Assembly: GCA_963774195.1 (NCBI GenBank)
Contig: CAVZDY010000002.1
Span: 248,001 to 312,000, forward strand
Direction of reading: 5' to 3'
Source: Roseiarcus sp963774195
GTDB taxonomy: Bacteria; Pseudomonadota; Alphaproteobacteria; Rhizobiales; Beijerinckiaceae
Length of the DNA: 64,000 nt
Part shown: in pieces, positions 26,766 through 35,720 of the stretch
Numbering within the stretch: the stretch's first letter is position 1
How the letters are laid out: every line of letters begins with the position of its first letter
The notes under the pieces: generated by a model
Database searches by the model: none
What the model was told of the DNA's origin: nothing
What the model saw: the letters and a program-made list of their open reading frames with translations, nothing else
Program-made: the position numbers and the translations under genes

Positions 26766-27284
26766 TTGTCGAGCGCGGTCACGGAAAATCCATCCCGTCG
26801 GGATTTCCTTTTCATTGCCACAGGGGCTGTCGGCGCGGTCGGCGTCGGGTCCGTCGTGTGGCCACTCATCGATCAGATGAATCCCGACGCGTCGACGCTT
26901 GCGCTCGCCTCGATCGAAGTCGATATCGGCGCCATCCAAGAGGGTCAGATCGTCACGGTCAAATGGCGTGGCGGCCCCGTCTTTATTCGTCATCGCACGA
27001 AGAAGGAAATCGACGACGCGGTGAACACGCCGCTGAGCGAGCTCAAAGATCCACAGCTTGATTCGGCCCGGGTCAAGAAGCCGGAGTGGCTGATCGTCGT
27101 GGGCGTCTGCACGCATCTTGGCTGCGTGCCGCTCGGACACGAAGGCCAGTACGATGGCTGGAAGTGCCCCTGCCACGGCTCGGTCTACGACACGTCCGGG
27201 CGCATTCGCCAGGGCCCTGCGCCGCTGAATCTGGCGGTTCCGGACTATGCATTCCTCAGCGACACGAAAGTGAAGATCGGCTGA
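26766..27284 (+). CDS. petA: Ubiquinol-cytochrome c reductase iron-sulfur (Rieske) subunit
   Basis: A 172-residue Rieske protein of the cytochrome bc1 complex. The [2Fe-2S] ligands are in CTHLGC (115-120) and CPCHGS (134-139). The N-terminus carries a twin-arginine signal-anchor (SRRDFLFIATGAVGAVG), typical of Rieske export by the Tat system. No ATG is available in frame close to the signal; I chose the TTG at 26766, which has ggggga six bases upstream and gives the family length. A 247-bp gap separates it from the divergent trmL. First gene of petABC (fbcFBC). Confidence 0.93.
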   Translation: MSSAVTENPSRRDFLFIATGAVGAVGVGSVVWPLIDQMNPDASTLALASIEVDIGAIQEGQIVTVKWRGGPVFIRHRTKKEIDDAVNTPLSELKDPQLDSARVKKPEWLIVVGVCTHLGCVPLGHEGQYDGWKCPCHGSVYDTSGRIRQGPAPLNLAVPDYAFLSDTKVKIG

Positions 27285-27368
27285 TCGCCAGCAGCCGTTC
27301 GTCTTTTCGCGTGTTCGTCGCCGCGGAGTTTACCTCTTCCTCGCTCCTCAGCTGCAGAGAATTGAGCC

Positions 27369-28628
27369 ATGAGCGGAACCTCGACCTACGTACCTAAGAG
27401 CGCAATCGGCCGCTGGTTTGAATCGCGCTTGCCGATCATGGGCCTCGTGCACTCCTCGTTCGTCGCCTATCCGGTGCCGCGCAACCTCAACTACCTCTGG
27501 ACCTTCGGCGCGATTCTTTCGTTCATGCTGGGAGCGCAGATCGTCACCGGCGTGATTCTGGCGATGCACTACGTGCCGAGTTCGAAGATGGCCTTCGAAT
27601 CGATCGAGCACATCATGCGCGACGTCAACTACGGTTGGCTGATCCGCTATCTGCACACCAACGGCGCGTCGATGTTCTTCTTCGCCGTCTACATGCACAT
27701 GTTTCGCGGCATCTATTACGGGTCTTACAAGGCGCCACGCGAAGTGCTGTGGATTCTCGGCGTGATCATCTATCTCCTGATGATGGCGACGGCCTTCATG
27801 GGCTACGTGCTGCCCTGGGGCTCGATGAGCTTTGCCGGCGCGACGGTGATCACCAACCTGTTCACCGCGATCCCGCTCGTCGGCACGGGCGTCGCCCACT
27901 GGCTGTGGGGCGGCTATGCGGTTGGCGATCCGACGCTGAACCGCTTCTTCTCGCTGCATTACCTGCTGCCCTTCATGATCGCCGGCGTCGTCGGACTCCA
28001 TGTGTGGGCGCTGCACGTCACGGGGCAAAACAATCCCGACGGCGTCGAGGTGAAGCACGTCCAGCGCGACACGGTCGCCTTCACGCCCTACGCGACGATC
28101 AAGGACGTATTCGGGCTGTCGGTGTTCCTGATCCTCTACGCCTGGTTCGTCTTCTACATTCCGAACTATCTGCTCGACGCGGACAATTACGTGCCGGCCA
28201 ATCCGCTGGTGACGCCGGCGCATATCGTGCCGGAATGGTACCTACTGCCGTTCTACGCGATCCTGCGCGCCATACCGGACAAGCTGGTCGGCGTCCTCGC
28301 GCTGGCGGCGGCGATCGTGCTGCTCGCCTTCCTCCCCTGGCTCGACACTTCGCCGGTCAAATCAGCGAAATATCGGCCGACGTTCCGCATCTTCTTCTGG
28401 CTGTTCGTGGTTTGCTGCGTCGGATTGGGTTACCTCGGTTCGCAGGAGGTTTCCGATGGGACGACGCTGGCGGCGCGCATTCTCGCAGTCGGCTACTTCG
28501 GCTTCCTGCTCGTCGTCCTGCCGGTGCTGGGGTTGATCGAAAAGACCAAGCCGATCCCCGCCTCGATCGCCGACGCTGTTCTGCCGAAAGAGAAGAGCGC
28601 GCCGGCCGCGCCGTCCGTCGCGAGCTGA
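27369..28628 (+). CDS. petB: Cytochrome b of the bc1 complex
   Basis: A 419-residue membrane protein with eight or more hydrophobic helices. Haem-binding histidines lie in helix B (LHTNGASMFFFAVYMHMFRG) and helix D (FSLHYLLPFMIAGVVGLHVWALH), and the quinol-oxidation PEWY motif is present in VPEWYLLPF. It transfers electrons from ubiquinol across the membrane and contributes to the proton gradient. It lies 84 bp after petA and 29 bp before petC, with the fused b-type length (not split b6/subunit IV). Confidence 0.97.
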   Translation: MSGTSTYVPKSAIGRWFESRLPIMGLVHSSFVAYPVPRNLNYLWTFGAILSFMLGAQIVTGVILAMHYVPSSKMAFESIEHIMRDVNYGWLIRYLHTNGASMFFFAVYMHMFRGIYYGSYKAPREVLWILGVIIYLLMMATAFMGYVLPWGSMSFAGATVITNLFTAIPLVGTGVAHWLWGGYAVGDPTLNRFFSLHYLLPFMIAGVVGLHVWALHVTGQNNPDGVEVKHVQRDTVAFTPYATIKDVFGLSVFLILYAWFVFYIPNYLLDADNYVPANPLVTPAHIVPEWYLLPFYAILRAIPDKLVGVLALAAAIVLLAFLPWLDTSPVKSAKYRPTFRIFFWLFVVCCVGLGYLGSQEVSDGTTLAARILAVGYFGFLLVVLPVLGLIEKTKPIPASIADAVLPKEKSAPAAPSVAS

Positions 28629-28657
28629 TTGGCGGCCACTCCGAGGGGAAATCGACC

Positions 28658-29485
28658 ATGATCCGTTTGAAGACTTCCTTTTTTGCGCCGGCCGCCTTGA
28701 TGCTGCTGCTCGCGAGCGGCGTCGGCGCGCTCGCCCAGGAGGAGGACCAGCCGAAGCCGAGTCGCCAGTCCTGGACCTTTTCGGGCTTCTTCGGCACGTT
28801 CGACCAGGCACAGCTCCAGCGCGGCTTCCAGGTCTACAAAGAGGTGTGCAGCACCTGCCACCGTTTGAGCATTCCCTTCCGCACCCTCGGCGAACCCGAC
28901 GGGCCCGGGTACTCGCAGGATCAGGTCAAGGCTCTGGCGGCGAGCTATCAAGTCACCAACGACGAGCCGAACGACAAGGGCGAGATCTTCAAGCGCGCCG
29001 GCCTTCCCTCCGACGATTTTCCCCCGCCGGATGCCTATCCGAACGATCAGGCGGCGGCCGCCGCCTTTGGCAAAGCGCCGCCGGACATGTGGCTGCTCGC
29101 CAAGGCGCGTAAGTACGAGCGCGGCTTCCCGTGGTTCATCTTCGACGCGCTGCCGTTCTTCCAGTATCAGGAAATCGGCGCTGACTATATCTACGCCATT
29201 CTGAACGGTTACACGAAGTCCGACGATCCGCAGTGGAATCTCTACTATCCCGGCCACAAGATCGCGATGCCGCAGCCGCTCACCGACGGCAAAGTCGAAT
29301 ATAAGGACGGAACGCCTTCGACGGTCGCCAATTACGCGAAGGACGTCGCCGCCTTTCTGAGCTGGGCGGCGGAGCCGACGCTGGTCGAGCGCAAGAAGAT
29401 CGGCTTGCGTGTGATGGTGTTCCTCATCGTTTTCTCGGCTCTTCTGTATTTCACGAAGAAGCGGATCTGGAGCGAGTTGCACTAG
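28658..29485 (+). CDS. petC: Cytochrome c1 of the bc1 complex
   Basis: A 275-residue protein with a signal peptide (to about residue 26, ending GALAQ), the haem-c site CSTCH (64-68), a likely Met axial ligand in HKIAMPQPL and a C-terminal membrane anchor (IGLRVMVFLIVFSALLYF). It passes electrons from the Rieske centre to soluble cytochrome c in the periplasm. It is a separate gene rather than the petB-petC fusion cleaved after translation that occurs in some rhizobia (fbcH). The ATG at 28658 follows ccgagggg. Confidence 0.96.
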   Translation: MIRLKTSFFAPAALMLLLASGVGALAQEEDQPKPSRQSWTFSGFFGTFDQAQLQRGFQVYKEVCSTCHRLSIPFRTLGEPDGPGYSQDQVKALAASYQVTNDEPNDKGEIFKRAGLPSDDFPPPDAYPNDQAAAAAFGKAPPDMWLLAKARKYERGFPWFIFDALPFFQYQEIGADYIYAILNGYTKSDDPQWNLYYPGHKIAMPQPLTDGKVEYKDGTPSTVANYAKDVAAFLSWAAEPTLVERKKIGLRVMVFLIVFSALLYFTKKRIWSELH

Positions 29486-29508
29486 AGAGAATTGAAATCG
29501 CGTCGGAT

Positions 29509-29592
29509 CGTCATTGCGAGGAGCGTGAGCTCCGAAGCAATCCCATAGTTCCGCTTGGCGCTGCTGGATTGCCTCGCTTCGCTGGCAATGAG
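29509..29592. repeat. Dispersed ~80-bp repeat of the cattgcgag type, family C copy 1
   Basis: The unit starts cgtcattgcgaggagcgtga and ends ctggcaatgagg. Nearly the same sequence in opposite orientation lies at 37634-37700 and a shorter piece at 57029-57059. It is within the 382-bp gap 29486-29867 between petC and the MtnP gene. The rest of that gap shows no gene; promoter elements for the phosphorylase are probably in its right half. Confidence 0.75.
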
Positions 29593-29867
29593 GGGTGTTG
29601 CAACTCGACTGGCTCGCCGCACGCTCGAGACCGATCAAAGGCGCCTCTGAAGCGTCGCCGGCGTGGTGTGGCGAGGGGAGCAAAGCAGCCGGCGCGCCGC
29701 GGACCTAACCGGCCGCATGGGTCACTTTGGCGCTAACGCCCGCGTAATGACGCGCGCTCAAGCGCGCGATGCTTGGCTCAGCGGGTCGCCTCGGTTATCT
29801 CGATGGGGCGGATCGAGGAATTGAGACCGAGCAGCCGCACGGTTTCGCGCTCGCGAGGAGAAGCGTC

Positions 29868-30749
29868 ATGGCCAAGGCGATCGTCGGCGTTATCGGAGGC
29901 TCCGGGCTCTATCGCCTCGCCGGCATGACGGATGTCCGGGAGGAGACTGTCGCCACGCCGTGGGGCGAGCCGTCCGATGTCCTTCGTTTCGGGCGGATCG
30001 GCGACACCGAGGCGGTGTTCCTCTCGCGCCACGGCGAGGGCCATCGCTTTTCGCCGAGCACGATCAACTATCGCGCCAACATCGACGCGATGAAGCGCGC
30101 CGGCGTCACCGACATTATCGCTGTCTCCGCCTGCGGCTCGTTCCGCCGCGAACTCTATCCCGGGCTCTTCGTGCTGATCGACCAGTTCGATGACCGCACC
30201 TTCGGGCGGCAGACCAGTTTCTTCGGCACGGGCTGCGTCGCCCATGTCTCGATGGCTCACCCGATCGCGCCGGCGCTGCGCCAGCGCGTCGCCGACGCGG
30301 CGGACGCGGAGGGCGTCGCCTATCGGCTCGGCGGAACCTACGTTTGCATGGAAGGGCCGCAGTTTTCGACCTTGGCGGAGTCGCTCGCCTACCAGGCGCG
30401 CGGCGCGGACGTCATCGGCATGACCGGCGCGACCGAGGCCAAGCTCGCGCGCGAAGCCGAAATCTCCTATGCGACGATCGCCATGGTCACCGACTACGAC
30501 TGCTGGCACGAGGAGCACGGCGCGGTTGACGTCGCCTCGGTGATGCGGGTCGCCCACGACAACGCGCAGCGCGTCAATGCGCTATTGGGGCGCATCCTCA
30601 GGGACTTCCCAGCCGAGCACCAGGCCTGCCCGGTCGGTTCGGATCGCGCCCTCGACGGCGCGATCATGACCCATCCGAGCGCGCGTGATCCCGAATTGCT
30701 GCGCAAGCTCGACGCCGTCGCCGGGCGGGTGCTCAGGTCGACCGCGTAA
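29868..30749 (+). CDS. mtnP: S-methyl-5'-thioadenosine phosphorylase
   Basis: A 293-residue purine nucleoside phosphorylase of the MTAP/PNP family: IGGSGLY at the N-terminus, FLSRHGEGHRFSPSTINYRANI (phosphate and ribose contacts), YVCMEGPQFST and VIGMTGATEAKLAREAEI are the conserved segments. It splits methylthioadenosine into adenine and methylthioribose-1-phosphate in methionine salvage and polyamine by-product recycling. The ribosome site gcgaggag precedes the ATG at 29868. It is transcribed alone; related 6-oxopurine phosphorylases cannot be fully excluded. Confidence 0.92.
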   Translation: MAKAIVGVIGGSGLYRLAGMTDVREETVATPWGEPSDVLRFGRIGDTEAVFLSRHGEGHRFSPSTINYRANIDAMKRAGVTDIIAVSACGSFRRELYPGLFVLIDQFDDRTFGRQTSFFGTGCVAHVSMAHPIAPALRQRVADAADAEGVAYRLGGTYVCMEGPQFSTLAESLAYQARGADVIGMTGATEAKLAREAEISYATIAMVTDYDCWHEEHGAVDVASVMRVAHDNAQRVNALLGRILRDFPAEHQACPVGSDRALDGAIMTHPSARDPELLRKLDAVAGRVLRSTA

Positions 30750-30828
30750 CGTCCCAGCCGACGGGCGGCGTCTTGGCCTTGCAAGGCCGCGAATCGTGCC
30801 GCAGGATGGATGATCTGGGGGAGGGGCT

Positions 30829-31554
30829 GTGAAAGCGCTTTTTGAGAGATTCCTTCTCGCGAGCCGTTGGGCGCTGATTCCGTTTTACATCGGGCTCGTT
30901 CTCGCCCTGGTGGAACTGCTCGCCAAGGTCGTCCAGCGCGTCTACCAGGTCGCCATGCAATTCTTCGACCTCACCGAGGAAGGCGTGCTTCTCTCCGCTC
31001 TGTCGGTCGTCGACCTCACGCTTTCGGCGTCGCTGATTGTCATCGTCATGCTGTCTGGCTACGCTAATTTCGTCTCGCGTTTCGACGTAGAGGGCCATGT
31101 CGAATGGCCGCGCTGGATCGCCGACATCGATTTCAGCGAGCTCAAGGTGAAGCTGATGGCGTCGATCGTCGCCATCACCGCCATCAAGCTTCTGGAGGCG
31201 TTCATGGACGCCGGCCACGAGTTGGATCGCGACCTCGGCTGGCAGACCGGGATTCACATCGCTTTCGTCGTCTCGGCCCTGCTGGTCGCGGTCGCCGACC
31301 GGATCGGCAACCGCCACGGCGGCGGGGGCGAAGTCTTAGTAAGCCGCGTTCACGGGATATCCACCCGGCGCCGCCGTCATGTCCGCGAAAGCGGGCATCC
31401 AGGAGTCAAAGGGCGAAGGCCTGCGGCGGTTGTCTGGAGCCCCGCTTTCGCTCTACGGGATGCACACATCGGTCCGTCGCCGTCACGCCCGGACTTGATC
31501 CGGGGGCCCAGGCGGCGACATCTGCGATTAACCTTTCTCCAAGCCCGCGTATGA
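30829..31554 (+). CDS. UPF0114/YqhA-family inner-membrane protein with repeat-encoded C-terminal extension
   Basis: The first ~165 residues match the UPF0114 (YqhA) family: four hydrophobic segments, LLASRWALIPFYIGL at the start, the loop SGYANFVSRFD and the KLMASIVAITAIKLLEAFMD helix. The function of the family is unknown. Start is GTG at 30829 behind gggggagggg. The family is normally about 165-170 residues, but here the frame runs to 241: residues from about 183 onward (RHVRESGHPGVKGRR and following) are translated from the dispersed repeat that begins at 31375. The native stop codon seems to have been lost or displaced. Confidence 0.85.
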   Translation: MKALFERFLLASRWALIPFYIGLVLALVELLAKVVQRVYQVAMQFFDLTEEGVLLSALSVVDLTLSASLIVIVMLSGYANFVSRFDVEGHVEWPRWIADIDFSELKVKLMASIVAITAIKLLEAFMDAGHELDRDLGWQTGIHIAFVVSALLVAVADRIGNRHGGGGEVLVSRVHGISTRRRRHVRESGHPGVKGRRPAAVVWSPAFALRDAHIGPSPSRPDLIRGPRRRHLRLTFLQARV

Positions 31555-31708
31555 CGGCAGCCTCGCTGCAAATATTCCGCCGGCTACACTCGGTGGCGAT
31601 GAGCCGACTGAGGCGCCCGCCCGTTCGAAAATGTGTGCATGCCGTAGAGCTTCCGCGGGGGTGACAGCAGCGCCGCGTCGACCAAAAAGCAGGCGACTCT
31701 TGGCCCTG
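31375..31708. repeat. Composite dispersed repeat, family B copy 1 (~334 bp)
   Basis: It begins gtcatgtccgcgaaagcggg, includes cacatcggtccgtcgccgtc, aggcggcgacatctgcgatt and aagcccgcgtatgacggca, and ends near gccgcgtcgaccaaaaa. The same blocks in the same order occur at 37225-37588; that copy carries about 25 extra bases in the middle. The first ~180 bp are translated as the tail of the yqhA gene. Internal short palindromes (cgcggg / cccgcg) are present. Confidence 0.85.
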
Positions 31709-31758
31709 ACCGCAACGCCGAACTCTTTCCCCGTTAGTCCGTGGGGAAATGGGGCGGC

Positions 31759-32706
31759 CTATTTCTCGAGAAGCACCGTTCGGCACTCCGCCGGCAATTG
31801 CGCGAGCGTGAGGGGCGGGCTCGGCTTACCGAGCGCGGGATGCAGCGCCGCGTCGGTGAACCACCAGGCCAGCGATTTGTCGCAGCCGTCGCCCGGCGGC
31901 AGTGGCGCTTGCGGCTGACATTCCGTCTCGCCGGCAGGGCAGGCGATGCGGATATGGAAATGGTAGTTGTGCCCCCAATAGGGGCGCACTTTGTGCATCC
32001 AGGGCTCGCCCGCCGCCGTCTCGCACAACGCCTTCTTGATGGCGGCGTTGACGAAGATACGGTCGACCTCCGGCTCCTCCGCCGCGGCCTTGATGACGCC
32101 GGCCTGGCGCGTCGTCCAATGGCCCGGATCGATCGCGAGCCCGTCGGGCCGCACCATGTCGACGGCCGACATCTCCTCGCGCTCCTCTCGGCTCAGCGTA
32201 TGGTCCGGCATCGGCGTCAGCCAAACGTCTGCGTCGAGGCCCACCTGGTGCGATGCGTGGCCGGTCAGCATGGGGCCGCCGCGTGGCTGGGAGATATCGC
32301 CGACGAGAATGCCGGGCCAAACCCCTTCGCGCGCCGCTTTTCGGGAGAAGCGTTCGAGGAATGCGATCATCGCCGGATTCCCGCAGTTCCGATTGCGCGA
32401 CAGCCGCATCACCTGCCAGGTCTCGCCGTCGACCGGCAAGGCCTTGGCGCCGGCGAGGCATCCGCGCGCATAAAAGCCGATCGAGCGCGTCGCGACTTCG
32501 GTCGGCGTCATGGCCCGCCCGAAGATTTCCTTGGCCGGCAGCTTCGGATCGGTCGGATTGGCGAGCGGGGGCAGGGGCGTCGGGTCGAGGGTTCCCCTCT
32601 CCTGGCCGAGCGCAGCGCCGCTGGCGAGTAGGCCGGCGTATAATGTGGTGAGAATGGCCGCTCTCGAGAATCCCATCACCGTCGTTCCGGCGCTCGCTTT
32701 TGGCAT
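31759..32706 (-). CDS. mepA: Penicillin-insensitive murein endopeptidase
   Basis: A 315-residue periplasmic LAS-type metallopeptidase with a signal peptide (AAILTTLYAGLLASGAALG, cleavage near residue 35). Zinc ligands are visible in HASHQVGLDADVW (His150/His153, Asp160) and in the HxH-type motif YHFHIRI near residue 253. MepA cuts D-alanyl-meso-diaminopimelate cross-links in peptidoglycan. Several cysteines (RNCGNPA, CETAAGE, CPAGETECQ, DGCDK) probably form disulfides. The ATG at 32706 is used; a second ATG ten codons later is possible. It is convergent with yqhA. Confidence 0.93.
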   Translation of the reverse strand: MPKASAGTTVMGFSRAAILTTLYAGLLASGAALGQERGTLDPTPLPPLANPTDPKLPAKEIFGRAMTPTEVATRSIGFYARGCLAGAKALPVDGETWQVMRLSRNRNCGNPAMIAFLERFSRKAAREGVWPGILVGDISQPRGGPMLTGHASHQVGLDADVWLTPMPDHTLSREEREEMSAVDMVRPDGLAIDPGHWTTRQAGVIKAAAEEPEVDRIFVNAAIKKALCETAAGEPWMHKVRPYWGHNYHFHIRIACPAGETECQPQAPLPPGDGCDKSLAWWFTDAALHPALGKPSPPLTLAQLPAECRTVLLEK

Positions 32707-33695
32707 GCAGCTGTCCTCGGTCGTGTCGGCGGAGCGCCGCTAGGGGCAACGAGGATAAGCGCGCGCGATCTCGTCGCAAGGGCGCCGGACAAGTTTCTGG
32801 GCGCCGATTCGTCGAGCCGTTCCGCTCTCGCCCCCGCGCCGACAGCAACCTGGGTGCGCGCCGGACCATTTTCGCGTCCGCTCGGGCGCGCTCGGCGCCG
32901 TTGCGCGCAGGCGACAAGGAGCCGTTACTTGCTGGCGTATATAACGCTCACGAAGTGTCTAAGTCGAATTCAAAATCCCAATTCCTAATTGAGATAGGGC
33001 GCACCCTTTTTGCGAGATCCAGGAGCGGAGCGCTTCGGTCGAGGCACGGAGGGGAGGGTCTGCCGCGGCGCGGCAGCCGCGGCCCCGCTCGCCCATCGTA
33101 ATGTCTTGCGCTAGCGCAAGACGGCGCCCTTTGCTCCCAAACGCGACAAATTCGCAACACATTTACGAACAATTTTCCTGCTTTGGTGCGGGCACGAAAA
33201 TGATCTTGTTTCCAGAAGGTTAACGGCAAAGCGGCCGCGCGGTCGGAATAGGCGCGGCGCAATCAGGGCGGGTCCCTGCCGTAAATGGTAAACCGATCCT
33301 GCTAAGTAATTTTTGCGGCCGAAGCGAAGTTGCCGGCTTATCAATCGGTTGCGGCGGAGCAGGGGGAGAGCGCCCGCCGAGCCGCGGCGCCGGCGTCGGC
33401 CAGTGCGATCATTTCTCCGGTAAGATGGGTTGCCCTGTCCGGCCGGCCGTGCGATATTCCGGCCATAAACATAAATGGCTGAGAGGCGGCATATCGGGTG
33501 GGCGCCGTCCGACTTCAGCGAATAGTGTAAGTATAGTGTTCTGGGGGCTCGTGAATTGGCGTAAGTATTGAGTGTCGAGTTGGATCTGCTCTTGGCGGAT
33601 CGACGCGGCGCTATCGGATTTATTCTTGATAGTGCCATCAATTATACAAAACTTGAAGTAGGGCGACCACAGTGCGGGCTGTGGGAGGAGAGGCC
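32707..33695. other. Gene-free interval of ~990 bp upstream of the rhodanese-dnaA genes
   Basis: No frame here has family resemblance or plausible codon use. The composition changes along the interval: GC-rich to about 33120, then AT-richer patches at about 33130-33340 and 33470-33660. A perfect 20-bp palindrome lies at 33103-33122. I searched for DnaA boxes (TTATNCACA and complement) and found only one weak near-match, TTATACAAA at 33642. It could hold long leaders, a small RNA or regulatory sites for mepA and the dnaA side. Confidence 0.5.
33103..33122. repeat. Perfect 20-bp palindrome
   Basis: gtcttgcgctagcgcaagac reads identically on both strands (10-bp arms, no spacer). It lies in a gene-free region where it cannot be explained by coding constraint. 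It could be a binding site for a dimeric regulator or a cruciform/hairpin element. Confidence 0.6.
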
Positions 33696-34142
33696 ATGTC
33701 GTTTGACAAAGCTGCGGGATGTATGGGGGAACTTGCCGTAGAGGACGCCTACCGACTTCTCGGGAAAGCTGAGAAGGCGGTCCTCGTTGACGTGCGTACG
33801 CATGCGGAGTGGGCGTTTGTCGGCGTCCCCGATCTCAGCGCGCTCGGCAAGGCGACGGTCTTCCAGGAGTGGCAGGTCTATCCTTCGATGGAGCCCGCCC
33901 CGGATTTCACGTCCCGCCTGTCCGCCGCCCTTGCCGCGCAGGGCGCGGATCATTCCTCGCCGGTGCTGTTTCTCTGCCGTTCCGGCGCCCGTTCGCTTGC
34001 CGCCGCCGTCGCCATGACGGCGGCTAGCTGGTCGCATTGTTACAACGTCGCAGGGGGCTTTGAAGGACCTCTCGACGATAAGCGTAGGCGCGGCGCCGTC
34101 GGCGGCTGGAAAGCCCGCGGCCTGCCCTGGACGCAGTCGTAA
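33696..34142 (+). CDS. Rhodanese-like domain protein
   Basis: A 148-residue single rhodanese domain: VLVDVRTHAEW near residues 29-39 and the active-site loop CRSGARS at 94-100, with catalytic Cys94. Such proteins move sulfane sulfur or act as phosphatase-like switches; the physiological acceptor is unknown. The ATG at 33696 follows gggaggagagg. It precedes dnaA by 60 bp on the same strand and may share a transcript with it. Confidence 0.9.
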   Translation: MSFDKAAGCMGELAVEDAYRLLGKAEKAVLVDVRTHAEWAFVGVPDLSALGKATVFQEWQVYPSMEPAPDFTSRLSAALAAQGADHSSPVLFLCRSGARSLAAAVAMTAASWSHCYNVAGGFEGPLDDKRRRGAVGGWKARGLPWTQS

Positions 34143-34202
34143 CGGCTTTCGCTGAGCGGATCTCGCTCATCTCCTTCGATCTTCTTTCCTATTGGGTTTG
34201 CA

Positions 34203-35711
34203 ATGAAACAGAGCGCCAATCTGGCCACGGCTACGGCTGACTTGCGTGCCGCACTTCCGATGCGCGATCTCGAGGAGAGTTGGCGCCGCTGCTCCGAGCG
34301 CCTGCGCGCCGAACTGGGCGAGGACGTTTTCACGAGCTGGTTCGGCCGCATGACGATCGAATCCGTCGAGAACGGGCGCGCGCATTTCTCCGTGCCGACC
34401 CGCTTCCTCAAAAGCTGGATCGAGTCGCACTACAACGAGCGGATTCTCGCCGCCATCGAGGCGGAGATCGGCGGAATCGCGTCGATCGTCATCAGCGTGC
34501 GCTCGTCGAGCATGGCGCCGACCGTTCAGGCCGCTGCGCCGGCGAAGCTCGTTCCGGCCGCCAAGCCCGTCGATCTGGCGCGCCCTGGACCGGCGCGTGC
34601 GCCAACCGCCGCGCCGTCGGGCGTAGGGCCGCGGGCCAAGAGCGCGAATGGCGCGCCGGACGAGACGATTGTCGGCTCGCCGCTCGATCGGCGCCTCTCC
34701 TTCGCCTCCTTCCTGGTCGGTCGTTCCAATCAACTGGCGTTTTCCGCCGCCCAGCGCGTTGCCGAGGTCAAGGCCGGCGAGCCGCCGGCCTATAGCCCGC
34801 TTTATGTCCATGCGGCGGTCGGGCTCGGCAAGACGCATCTCTTGCAAGCGACAGCCCATGCGGTCGCCGCGCAGGGCCGAAAGGTCGTCTACCTCACCGC
34901 TGAGCGTTTCATGTACGGCTTCGTGGCTGCTTTGCAGGCGCAGACCGCGATCGCCTACAAGGAAGCTCTGCGCTCGATCGATTTGCTGATTTTCGACGAC
35001 GCGCAATTCCTGCAAGGCAAGACGATTCAGACCGAATTCGGCCATGCGCTGAACGCGCTGCTCGACTCCGGCCGGCAGGTTGTGGTCGCCGCGGACCGGC
35101 CGCCGGCCGATCTCGAGTCGCTGGAAGAGCGGGTGCGCTCTCGCCTCGCGGGCGGCCTCTGCGTCGAGATGGGCGCGCTCGATGAAGCCCTGCGGGTGAA
35201 GATCCTCGAGACCCGCATCGCGGCGGCCCGCGCGCAGAGCCCGCATTTCGAGGTCTCTCCAGCGGTGCTGGCGTTCGCCGCCAAGTCGATCACCTCGAAC
35301 GGGCGCGACCTCGAAGGCGCGGTCAACCGCCTGCTCGCCCATTCGATCGCCGGCGCGCCGCCGCTCACCGTGGAGGCGGCGGAGAACGCGATCCGCGACC
35401 TGATCCGCGCGCGCGAACCCAAGCGGGTCAAGATCGAAGACATTCAAAAGTTCGTCGCGAACCATTACAGCGTCACGCGCGCTGACATTCTCTCCTCGCG
35501 GCGCACGGCGACTGTCGTCAAGCCGCGTCAGGTCGCTATGTATCTCTCCAAGGCGCTCACCTTGCGCTCGCTGCCGGAGATCGGACGTCGGTTCGGCGGA
35601 CGCGACCACACGACCGTGCTGCATGCGGTGCGAAAGATCGAAGGCCTGACCGCCTCCGACGCGGCCCTGCGCGAGGAGATCGAGCTGCTGAAACGCATGT
35701 TGCAGGAATAG
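34203..35711 (+). CDS. dnaA: Chromosomal replication initiator protein DnaA
   Basis: A 502-residue initiator with all four domains: domain I (about 20-90, WRRCSERLRAELGEDVFTSWFG), a Pro/Ala-rich linker (100-165), the AAA+ domain with Walker A VGLGKTHL (Lys210) and Walker B LLIFDDAQF (Asp265-Asp266), and the DNA-binding domain with the initiator signature GGRDHTTVLHA (Asp468-His469). The RSRLAGGLCVEMG version of the arginine-finger region is of the rhizobial kind. It binds DnaA boxes at oriC; no cluster of such boxes is visible next to the gene. Confidence 0.96.
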   Translation: MKQSANLATATADLRAALPMRDLEESWRRCSERLRAELGEDVFTSWFGRMTIESVENGRAHFSVPTRFLKSWIESHYNERILAAIEAEIGGIASIVISVRSSSMAPTVQAAAPAKLVPAAKPVDLARPGPARAPTAAPSGVGPRAKSANGAPDETIVGSPLDRRLSFASFLVGRSNQLAFSAAQRVAEVKAGEPPAYSPLYVHAAVGLGKTHLLQATAHAVAAQGRKVVYLTAERFMYGFVAALQAQTAIAYKEALRSIDLLIFDDAQFLQGKTIQTEFGHALNALLDSGRQVVVAADRPPADLESLEERVRSRLAGGLCVEMGALDEALRVKILETRIAAARAQSPHFEVSPAVLAFAAKSITSNGRDLEGAVNRLLAHSIAGAPPLTVEAAENAIRDLIRAREPKRVKIEDIQKFVANHYSVTRADILSSRRTATVVKPRQVAMYLSKALTLRSLPEIGRRFGGRDHTTVLHAVRKIEGLTASDAALREEIELLKRMLQE

Positions 35712-35720
35712 GGGTCGGCG

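Noticed and set aside
33111..33641. A 176-codon minus-strand frame in the gene-free interval
   Set aside because: It has no ribosome site, no family resemblance and unusual amino-acid composition (many Arg, Ser and Leu), so I do not call it a gene.
32940..33695. Possible origin of replication near dnaA
   Set aside because: I found no cluster of DnaA boxes (only TTATACAAA at 33642, one mismatch) and no clear AT-rich unwinding region. In many alphaproteobacteria oriC is not next to dnaA.
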